A DNA stretch of 64,000 bases from an uncultured Planctomycetia bacterium. Lineage in GTDB: Bacteria > Planctomycetota > UBA1135 > GCA-002686595. The stretch covers positions 62,001-126,000 of the forward strand of contig CALKYE010000166.1 of NCBI GenBank assembly GCA_938003765.1, in the 5' to 3' direction. Below, in pieces: positions 47,840 through 55,185 of the stretch. Position 1 is the first letter of the stretch; each line of letters opens with the position of its first letter. The translations under genes and the position numbers were made by a program. The notes under the pieces were generated by a model. It was not told where the DNA came from. It saw nothing but the letters and a program-made list of their open reading frames with translations, and made no database searches.

Positions 47840-50157
47840 TCGGGCTCGCTGCGCACGAGCGGGACCTCGCGTTGGTCGCGGGCGCGCGCGAGGCGGCTCT
47901 CGCGGACGCCGAGCAGTTGGTCGCCGCGGTCGAGCGCAGCCTGTGCGCTGCGGGCGCGCCCAAGCCGCTCGAGGCGACCTGCGTCTTCGCGCGCTGGAAG
48001 CCGGGACGCGCGCTGGCGCTGGCCTTCGAGGTCGCCTTCGACGACGGAGTGCGGCGCGTGGTCGTCGCCAAGACCCACGCCTCGGCCAAACGCGAGTCTG
48101 CGCCGCCGTACGAACTCGACGCGGGCGGACTGCGTCCGTGGGCCTTCGACGAACTCTCGGGCGCGTTCCTGAGCGTGTTCCCGCACGACCGCGAGCTGCC
48201 CGGCCTGCCGCGCGCGCTCGACCCGCGCCGTGTCGCGCGCCGCATCGACGAGCTGGGAGTGTTCTCGCCGCTGCGCATGCGCCCCGGCCCGTCGCGCCTC
48301 GTGACGCTGCGCTACAAGCCCGAGCGACGCGCCGTGCTGCGCCTCGACCTGCGCCTGCGCGAGCGCGACGACTCTCCGCGCGTGGCGCGTCAGCTCATCG
48401 CGCGCGTGCTGCCGCCGCTCGAGGCCCAGCGCTGCGCCGAACGACGCCGTGCGTTCGATGCGGCCAGCGTCGCGCCGCTCGCGCCGCGCTTCATCGACCT
48501 CGAGGAGCGCACCGGCATCCTGCTGGAGGAGCACCTCTCAGTCGAGAGCGTGCGCGCGGGCGACTTCGCTCACGCGCGCGAGTGCGGAGCGCTGCTCGCC
48601 GAGCTGCACCGCGTCCCCGTGCGCGAGAACCTTGCGTCGCCGGAGCCCGCGCGTCTCGAACTCGACGAGTGGAGTGCGGTTGCGCCCTGGCTCGCGCGCT
48701 GCGCGGCGTCGGAGCTGCCGGCAATGCGGCGCGCGTGGCGCCACGGCGATCTGCACGCCGATCAGTTCGCGCGCGGCGCCGACGGCGCGTGGCGCGTGCT
48801 CGACCTCGACCTGCTCGACGTGGGGGACCCGAGCGAGGACTTGGCCACGTGGATCGCCGACGAGGTCGCGGCGGCGCCGGCCGAACTGACCGACGACGAG
48901 TGCGGCGTCGCGCTGCTCCAGGGCTATCGCGCGGCGGGCGGGGCCGAGCCCGACGAGCGCGAACTCGCGCTGCGCATCGCGCACTCGCTGACGCGGCTCG
49001 CGGTGGGCGCGCTGCGCCGACTCGAACGCGGAGCGCTCGAACGCTCGATGGAGCTGGCGCGCCGCGCGGAACGCTTCGCCGCGCGCGCGGGGCGAGGGAT
49101 CGGCGTTGCGCAGCACTGGATCGTCGAACGCATCGATCCGGCGCCGACGGGCGGCGGCCGCGTGCTCACCGAGTTGTCGGTCGACTCCGCGCGTGCGCGA
49201 CGCCGCTGGCGGCGCGAAGAGCGCGGCGAGTGCGTCGAGCTCGATCCCGGCGCGGACGCGGCGCTCGCGCTGGGCGCAGCTCTGCGGGAACCGAAGAAGC
49301 TCGGCGTCGCTTCGCTCGAACTGCTGGCGTACCGGCCGGGCCGGCGGCTGACGCTGCGCGGCGTCCGAGCCGACGGATCGAGCGTGATCTTCAAGGGCTA
49401 TCGACGCTCGCGCGCGCGCGAGGCGGAGCTGCGCGCACGAGCCGCTTCGCAGCTCGCGACGAGTGCGACCGGCGTGCGCATCCCGCGAGTGCTCGCGCTG
49501 CACCCGGACTGGGCCGCGCTCGAACTCGAGGACCTCGGCGGGCGCGCGCTCGAGCTGCGCACGCTCGCTCCCGCGCGACTGGAGTGGTTCGGCGCCGCGC
49601 TGAGGCGCTTCGGGGACAGTGCGTGCTTCGACGAAGCGGCGCGACACGGCCACGACGACGAGCTCGCCGTGTGCCGCACGCACCTCGTGCGAACGGCCGA
49701 GCTGGGACACGAGCCGCGCGGCGCCGCGGAGTTGCTCTCCGCGCTCGACGGCGCGAGCGCTCAGGTTCCCAAGCCGGTGTGGGTGGCCTGTCACCGCGAC
49801 TTGCACGACGGGCAGTTGCTCGACTTGGGCGACGCGCTGGGCTGGATCGACTTCGATCTGACTTGCACGGCGGACAGCGCGCTCGACGCCGCGAACTTCG
49901 TGGCGCACCTCGCGCTGCGCCGACTGCAGGGCTGCGGACCGCGCGACGAGTCGCACGAGCACGCGCTCGCCGCCGCGTTCGCGCGCGGGCTGGCGCGCAG
50001 CACCGAACCGGGCTTCGAGCGACGCGCGGCCTTCTACCGCGCGGCGACGCACCTGCGCCTCGCGCTGGTCTACGCGCTGCGTCCGCAGTTCGCGAACGCG
50101 CCGGAGCAACAGCTCGAACTCGCGCATCGCGCGCTGGAGGAGTTCCGCCGTGCGTGA
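47836..50157 (+). CDS. Protein with two tandem APH/choline-kinase-like domains
   Basis: A 773-residue protein containing two kinase-fold domains. Domain 1 (about 1-400): ATP-lobe region around ALAFEVAFDDGVRRVVVAK, catalytic loop RHGDLHADQF and metal site VLDLDLLDVGDPSEDLA. Domain 2 (about 430-773): LTLRGVRADGSSVIFKGY, catalytic loop CHRDLHDGQLL and WIDFDLTCTADSALDAANF. In both the usual catalytic-loop Asn is Gln, the H-x-D-x-H-x-x-Q form I associate with maltokinase-like members. Catalytic Asp residues are retained, so both could be active. Likely phosphorylates a sugar or glycan intermediate of the operon; drug phosphorylation seems unlikely here. GTG start overlaps the ABC stop. Confidence 0.8.
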   Translation: MIGLAAHERDLALVAGAREAALADAEQLVAAVERSLCAAGAPKPLEATCVFARWKPGRALALAFEVAFDDGVRRVVVAKTHASAKRESAPPYELDAGGLRPWAFDELSGAFLSVFPHDRELPGLPRALDPRRVARRIDELGVFSPLRMRPGPSRLVTLRYKPERRAVLRLDLRLRERDDSPRVARQLIARVLPPLEAQRCAERRRAFDAASVAPLAPRFIDLEERTGILLEEHLSVESVRAGDFAHARECGALLAELHRVPVRENLASPEPARLELDEWSAVAPWLARCAASELPAMRRAWRHGDLHADQFARGADGAWRVLDLDLLDVGDPSEDLATWIADEVAAAPAELTDDECGVALLQGYRAAGGAEPDERELALRIAHSLTRLAVGALRRLERGALERSMELARRAERFAARAGRGIGVAQHWIVERIDPAPTGGGRVLTELSVDSARARRRWRREERGECVELDPGADAALALGAALREPKKLGVASLELLAYRPGRRLTLRGVRADGSSVIFKGYRRSRAREAELRARAASQLATSATGVRIPRVLALHPDWAALELEDLGGRALELRTLAPARLEWFGAALRRFGDSACFDEAARHGHDDELAVCRTHLVRTAELGHEPRGAAELLSALDGASAQVPKPVWVACHRDLHDGQLLDLGDALGWIDFDLTCTADSALDAANFVAHLALRRLQGCGPRDESHEHALAAAFARGLARSTEPGFERRAAFYRAATHLRLALVYALRPQFANAPEQQLELAHRALEEFRRA

Positions 50158-51889
50158 GCTTGTGTTGCGTTGGCTCTGCGGGCTGCCGCGCGCGCTCGCC
50201 GTCGTGCTGTTGGCCGCGATCGCGACTGCGCAGGGCGCGTCGGAGCTGCGCGTGGGGATGTGGGTCAAGGCCAAGGGCGAGCTGGGCCCCGAGGGCGAGT
50301 TCCGCGTCGCTCAGATCGAGGTCTCCGATCCGGGCGACGAGAACACGCTCACGGGAACGGTCACGCAGATGCGCTCGCCGACGCGCTTCCTGCTGCTCGG
50401 TCAGGAGGTGCGAGTGACGGCGCAGACGCGTTGGCGCTCGATCGCCGCCGGAGACCTGACCGGCGCGCGCGTCAAGGTCGAAGGCGACTACAAGAGCAAC
50501 ACCAAGCTCGTGGCCGAGGTCGTGGCGCGCCGCGATCCGGGGCGGGACGCCGTCGAAGGGCGCATCGAGTCGCTCTCCACGACCGCGGGCGAGCTGCGCT
50601 TCAAGATCCTGCACTTCGACTGCCGCGCGCCGCTGGAGGTCGAGGTCGAGTTCGCGCGCGCGCCGCACGAGCTCGAGCTCGCGCCGCAGCGCACGTTCAC
50701 GTTCGTGCCCACCAACCAGCGCGACGAGGACGACGCCGTGCGCCGGCTGCTCAGCGTGGGGGACTTCCGCTTCGGCGGCGTGCTCGAGTACGAGGTGCGC
50801 GAGCGCTTCGACCAGGACCTCGACCACCAGCGCCCGGACGACCGCATCGACACGCAGATGTCGCTGCGACTCGAGGGCGTGTGGGAGCCGAGCGACAAGG
50901 GCTTCGCGCTGTTCCAACTGCGCGCGCAGGAGCGAAGGCGACGCGACGAGGACGACCCCGACGAGCGCGCGAGCCAGTTGCGCATCGGCGAGGCCTACGC
51001 CTACTTGCGCGACGTGTTCTCCAGCGGCTGGGACCTGCAGTTCGGCCGACAGGACTTCGACGAGAAGCGCGAGTGGCTCTACGACCAGGAGCTCGACGGA
51101 CTGCGGCTGATCCGCTCGGCCGCGAGCTGGCGACTCGAGCTTTCGGCCACGGGCATCGTCTCGCACGCGCCGCAGCCCGAGCAGGACAAGCTCAACTTCA
51201 TCGCGTACCTCTCCAACAACGACTTCGATCGCCACCTGGCGGGCTACGCGATCAGTCGGCTCAACACGTCGGACGACTCGCTCGCGACGCACGCGGGGGT
51301 GCGCGGCTGGGGGCCGCTCGGCGCCGGGCTGGAAGGCTGGTTCGACACCGCCTGGCTCGAAGGCGAGGACGCGGACGGCGCGCGGCTGCGCGGCCAGGGC
51401 TTCGACCTCGGCGTGATGTGGCCGCTGGCCGAGCGACGCGCGTGGCTCTACGGCGCGCTGGCGTACGGCTCCGGCGCGGACTCGAGCGACGGCACGTTCC
51501 GCCAGACGGGACTGGCGGACAACACCGACGCCTTCGGGGGCGTGACGACCTTCCGCTACTACGGCGAGCTGTTCGACCCGCAGCTCTCCAACATGACGAT
51601 CGCGACGCTCGGCGGCGGCGTGCGGCTCGCGAAGGGGACCTCGCTGGACCTGGTGTGGCACCGCTACGACCAGGTGGACGCCCAGCCGCAACTGCTGGAG
51701 AGCGGGATTCGCCGCACGCCGACGGGGCTCGATCGCGAACTCGGGTGGGAGCTCGATCTGATCCTGGGCAGCCGCGCCATCGACGGACTGCCGATCGAAG
51801 CGGTGCTGGGCTGGTTCGAGCCCGGCGACGCGCTGCCGGGAGACGACCCGGCGTGGGTGGCGCGCCTGCAGTTGCGCTACCAGTTCTGA
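50150..51889 (+). CDS. Outer-membrane beta-barrel, alginate-export (AlgE)-like, with N-terminal OB-type domain
   Basis: A 579-residue exported protein. Signal peptide about 1-30 (LAVVLLAAIATAQG). Residues 31-135 contain DUF5666-like OB-fold strands (VKAKGELGPEGEFRVAQIEV, GARVKVEGDYKSN). From about 200 to the end are repeated amphipathic strands; LQFGRQDFDEKREWLYDQEL and GLDRELGWELDLILGSRAI resemble alginate-export-family barrels, and it ends in aromatic LRYQF as barrels do. It is the last gene of the glycan operon (8-base overlap, GGAGG before the GTG), so it probably lets the product through the outer membrane. No AlgK/AlgX homologues are visible nearby. Confidence 0.8.
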   Translation: MRELVLRWLCGLPRALAVVLLAAIATAQGASELRVGMWVKAKGELGPEGEFRVAQIEVSDPGDENTLTGTVTQMRSPTRFLLLGQEVRVTAQTRWRSIAAGDLTGARVKVEGDYKSNTKLVAEVVARRDPGRDAVEGRIESLSTTAGELRFKILHFDCRAPLEVEVEFARAPHELELAPQRTFTFVPTNQRDEDDAVRRLLSVGDFRFGGVLEYEVRERFDQDLDHQRPDDRIDTQMSLRLEGVWEPSDKGFALFQLRAQERRRRDEDDPDERASQLRIGEAYAYLRDVFSSGWDLQFGRQDFDEKREWLYDQELDGLRLIRSAASWRLELSATGIVSHAPQPEQDKLNFIAYLSNNDFDRHLAGYAISRLNTSDDSLATHAGVRGWGPLGAGLEGWFDTAWLEGEDADGARLRGQGFDLGVMWPLAERRAWLYGALAYGSGADSSDGTFRQTGLADNTDAFGGVTTFRYYGELFDPQLSNMTIATLGGGVRLAKGTSLDLVWHRYDQVDAQPQLLESGIRRTPTGLDRELGWELDLILGSRAIDGLPIEAVLGWFEPGDALPGDDPAWVARLQLRYQF

Positions 51890-51982
51890 GTTCGTCCGCG
51901 ACGCGCACGCTGATCCGACGCGTCGGCGGCGATACAGTCTGCGTCCTGCGCGCTGGCAGAGCGCGCGTGGATCCACGACGAC

Positions 51983-53971
51983 ATGAACTTGCGACGAAGC
52001 TCCCTTGCCCTGTCCCTTCTGGCGTGCGTCACCGCGGCTTCCTGCATCGAGGAAGGCGAGGGCACGTTCCTCTATCAGGTGCGCAACACCAGCGTGTCGG
52101 TGGCCGTCAACACGCCGGTCCACATCCGCGAGCGCTGGCTGGTGTTCCTGGCCGACGAGCTGACCACCGGACCGGGAGGCACCGATTTCAACAACGACAC
52201 CCAGATCGACGACCAGGTCCCGGTGGTCGTGAACATGGCGACGCGCTCGCAGACGCGCGTGCCGATCGCCGCGCGCGAGATCGCCGTGCTGGGCGCGTGG
52301 CTGTTCATGGTGGTCGACGAGGCCCAGGACCGGCGCGACTGGAACGGCGACGGGGACACCGCGAATCCGGACGACCTGGTGCTGCTGCAGGCGCCGGCGG
52401 GCAATCCGGTGCTCACCTTCCCGTCGGGCTACGTGAAGACGCTCTCGCGCGCCGGGACCGGGCCGCGGATGGTCGTGACGCGCACCGGCGGCCTCTACTT
52501 CATGGAGGACGACTCGGCCACGACGGCGCTGGTGGCGCCGCAGACCTCGATCAACCTGATCCGCATCGCTTCGAACGCGCCCAGCACGCCGGTGCGCCTG
52601 TCGAACGACGACGCCCTGAACGTGCTCCGCCCGCAGCTCGTCGGGGAAGAGAACGGCCTGGTGTTCACCGTGCTCGACGAGACGCTCGAAGGGCGCGCGC
52701 TGAACGGCGACGGCAACGCGGACGACGAGTTCGTCCTGGCGCTGATCAACTCCGAGGACGCGACGCCGGTGGTGAAGTCGACCGCGACTGCGATGGCGAG
52801 CGCGACCGCGCCGCTGCGCGCGCTGAAGGTCACGACCACCGACTACGTGGTCGCGTACCTGGTCGACGAAGCCGCCCAGGAGGCGGGCTCGTTGAACAAC
52901 TACGCCGCCGCGCCGAATCCCAACTGGAATCCGTCGCACTGCTCGCAGAACGATCTCGACTCCACGGACCAGGTGCTCCACTTCCTGCGCTACGGCGCGT
53001 GGTTCGCGGGGACCGACACGCCGGTCAACACGTTCTTCGCGGGCGAGGACCGCGTGCTCGTGGTCAAGACCGCGCAGCGCACGTACGTGGCGAGCGTCGT
53101 TCCGGAGGCGGACGACGGCAACTGCCTGACGAACGGACTCAACAACGACGGCGACACGAACGATCGCGTGCTGCGCTGGATCGCGACGACCAGTCCCCTC
53201 GGCACCGTCGGCGTGTTCGCCAACGCGAACGGGCTCGTGGCGCTCGCCAACACTCCCGGCGGCACGCTGGGGGTGACGGATCTGGCCGGCCGCTTCATCG
53301 CGGTGGTCGACGAGGCGGCGGACGAGCGCAACTACGACGGCTCGGCCACGGACAACACGCTGGTCGGCTGGCTCAACCCCGACAGCGGCAACTCGGCGAG
53401 CTGGACCTTCGACCACGGCACGCCCGTCGGAACGCAGGCCAGCGGCACGGGCTGGATGGGTGAGTTCGCCGACCGCGCGCGCGTCGCGGTGGCGTTCCAG
53501 GAGTCCGTGTTCGGCTCGTCGATCAACCTCGCACGCGACATGGACACGACGGACAGCGTGCCGACCTTCGTGCGCTTCGACCCGAACAACTCGAGCGACC
53601 TGGACTTCCCCGGTCCGGCGGTCGCGATCGACGCGGACAACGCCGGCGTGGTGAGCGTGGCCGGCATCGCGCTGTACCGCGTCGACGAGAACGCGGACAA
53701 CTTCGACTGGAACGGCGACGGCGACAAGAACGACTTCGTGCTGTTCCGCACGCGCATCTCGGACCTGGGCGAGAGCTTCGCGGTCTCGACGCTCAACTCC
53801 TCCAGCGCTCCGGCGGCCTTCATCGGCGTCGGCGTGGGCCAGGGCGACGCCGCGATCGGCGTGGCGTTCATCGCGGACGAGTCGGCGATCTCCGCGGGCT
53901 CGAGCCGCGACCTCAACGGCGACGGCGACAGCAACGACTTCGTCGTGCGCTGGATGCGCGTCGGTCCGTGA
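51983..53971 (+). CDS. Probable lipoprotein with calcium-binding DxNGDGD repeats
   Basis: A 662-residue exported protein. Signal peptide with Cys at 21 (TAASC), a slightly loose lipobox. At least six dockerin/EF-loop-like motifs are scattered along it: FNNDTQIDD (about 69), DWNGDGDTANPDD (119), LNGDGNADDE, NNDGDTNDR, DWNGDGDKND and LNGDGDSND near the C terminus, each followed by a short hydrophobic strand such as FVL or LVLL, suggesting a beta-propeller-like repeat with calcium loops. Not recognised as an enzyme. It starts 93 bases after the barrel gene and its stop overlaps the aminotransferase GTG, so it may be part of the preceding transcript. Confidence 0.78.
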   Translation: MNLRRSSLALSLLACVTAASCIEEGEGTFLYQVRNTSVSVAVNTPVHIRERWLVFLADELTTGPGGTDFNNDTQIDDQVPVVVNMATRSQTRVPIAAREIAVLGAWLFMVVDEAQDRRDWNGDGDTANPDDLVLLQAPAGNPVLTFPSGYVKTLSRAGTGPRMVVTRTGGLYFMEDDSATTALVAPQTSINLIRIASNAPSTPVRLSNDDALNVLRPQLVGEENGLVFTVLDETLEGRALNGDGNADDEFVLALINSEDATPVVKSTATAMASATAPLRALKVTTTDYVVAYLVDEAAQEAGSLNNYAAAPNPNWNPSHCSQNDLDSTDQVLHFLRYGAWFAGTDTPVNTFFAGEDRVLVVKTAQRTYVASVVPEADDGNCLTNGLNNDGDTNDRVLRWIATTSPLGTVGVFANANGLVALANTPGGTLGVTDLAGRFIAVVDEAADERNYDGSATDNTLVGWLNPDSGNSASWTFDHGTPVGTQASGTGWMGEFADRARVAVAFQESVFGSSINLARDMDTTDSVPTFVRFDPNNSSDLDFPGPAVAIDADNAGVVSVAGIALYRVDENADNFDWNGDGDKNDFVLFRTRISDLGESFAVSTLNSSSAPAAFIGVGVGQGDAAIGVAFIADESAISAGSSRDLNGDGDSNDFVVRWMRVGP

Positions 53972-54888
53972 GCGCGTCGCGCGACATGTCGGTCCAACTC
54001 CCCGATCCGCGCAACGAGCACATCTGGGTCCACGTCGGCGGGCGGCTCGTGCCGCGCGCCGAGGCCAAGGTGAGCGTGTTCGACAGCTCCGTGCAGGGCG
54101 GCGACGCCTGCTGGGAGGGGCTGCGCGTCTACGACGGCAAGGTCTTCAAGCTCGACGCGCACCTCGATCGGCTCGAGCGCTCGGCCAAGGCGCTCGCGTT
54201 CGAGTCGGTTCCGACGCGCGCGGCGATCAAGGCCGCGATCTTCGAGACCCTGGCGCGCAACGGGATGCGCGACGGCGCGCACATCCGGCTCACGCTCACG
54301 CGCGGCGAGAAGGTCACGAGCGGCATGAGCCCGAAGTTCAACCGCTACGGCCCGTGCCTGATCGTGCTGGCGGAGTGGAAGGCCCCGGTCTACGACGCGC
54401 GCGGCATCCGGCTCGTGACCAGCTCGTGGCGCCGCAACCCGCCGATGTGCGTGGACTCGAAGATCCACCACAACAACCTGATCAACAACATCCTGGCCAA
54501 GATCGAGGCCAACCACGCCGGTGTCGACGACGCGTTGATGCTCGACATCGAGGGCTACGTGTCGGAGACCAACGCGACCAACGTGTTCCTCGTGCGCGGC
54601 GGCGCGCTGTTCACGCCCTTCGCCGACCACTGCCTGCCCGGAGTGACGCGCGCGACGGTGCTCGCGCTGGCGCGCGCGAACGGAATCGAAGCGCAGGAGC
54701 GGCGGCTGTCGCTGGTCGAGTTCTACGGCGCCGACGAGGTCTTCACGACCGGCACGATGGGAGAGCTCTCACCCGTGCTCGAGATCGATCGACGGACGAT
54801 CGGCGCGGGCGCGGTCGGGCCGCTCACGCAGCGCCTGCAGGCGCTGTACAGCGAGCTCACGGCCCGCGAGGGCGAGCCGATTCCGTAG
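53968..54888 (+). CDS. Class IV PLP aminotransferase, branched-chain/D-amino-acid type
   Basis: A 306-residue cytoplasmic enzyme of the IlvE/Dat/PabC fold. FDSSVQGGDACWEGLRVYDG (with the conserved Gly-Glu-Gly-like turn), the PLP-lysine region VDSKIHHNNLINNILAKIEA, EGYVSETNATNVFLVR and GVTRATVLALA are all typical; TTGTMGELSPVLEIDRR is the C-terminal signature. It most resembles branched-chain amino acid aminotransferase, but D-amino-acid or lyase relatives share these motifs. GTG 53968 overlaps the lipoprotein stop; ATG 53986 is a good alternative. Coupling of a metabolic enzyme to a lipoprotein gene is unusual. Confidence 0.85.
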   Translation: MSASRDMSVQLPDPRNEHIWVHVGGRLVPRAEAKVSVFDSSVQGGDACWEGLRVYDGKVFKLDAHLDRLERSAKALAFESVPTRAAIKAAIFETLARNGMRDGAHIRLTLTRGEKVTSGMSPKFNRYGPCLIVLAEWKAPVYDARGIRLVTSSWRRNPPMCVDSKIHHNNLINNILAKIEANHAGVDDALMLDIEGYVSETNATNVFLVRGGALFTPFADHCLPGVTRATVLALARANGIEAQERRLSLVEFYGADEVFTTGTMGELSPVLEIDRRTIGAGAVGPLTQRLQALYSELTAREGEPIP

Positions 54889-55185
54889 TCGCGCGCAGCG
54901 ACTTCGGCGTCGCAGAGCTCGACACCGATCCTGGCTCCGCGAGCAACAGGGCGTCGGCCTCGATGCTGCGCGCGAAGCTCGGGTGAAGCGCCGGATCGGG
55001 TTCAGCAGCGGAGCGAGGATCGTGAAGCGCGAGGCCTCGCGCCCGTCGCACGCCGCTTCTCCTGCCCGCGGTCGCCCCTCGCGGACATCGTCGCCGAAAC
55101 ACAGACGCACCGCCGCGTTGAGTGCGGCGGTGCGTCGCAAGAGCTGCGCGCTCGAGGGCGCGCTCGACTCACGCTCGACTCGAGA
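54889..55185. other. Intergenic region between convergent genes
   Basis: About 300 bases separating the aminotransferase and the metalloprotease. Apart from the hairpin listed next, I see nothing in it; the short frames are Arg/Ala-rich shadows. Confidence 0.5.
55105..55135. terminator. 12-bp perfect hairpin between convergent genes
   Basis: ACGCACCGCCGC, loop GTTGAGT, GCGGCGGTGCGT. It lies between the aminotransferase stop and the metalloprotease stop and can terminate either transcript. No T tract on either side. Confidence 0.65.

Noticed and set aside
47836..50157. Aminoglycoside resistance gene
   Set aside because: The fold is APH-like, but the operon context, the tandem arrangement and the catalytic-loop Gln point to a sugar or glycan substrate.
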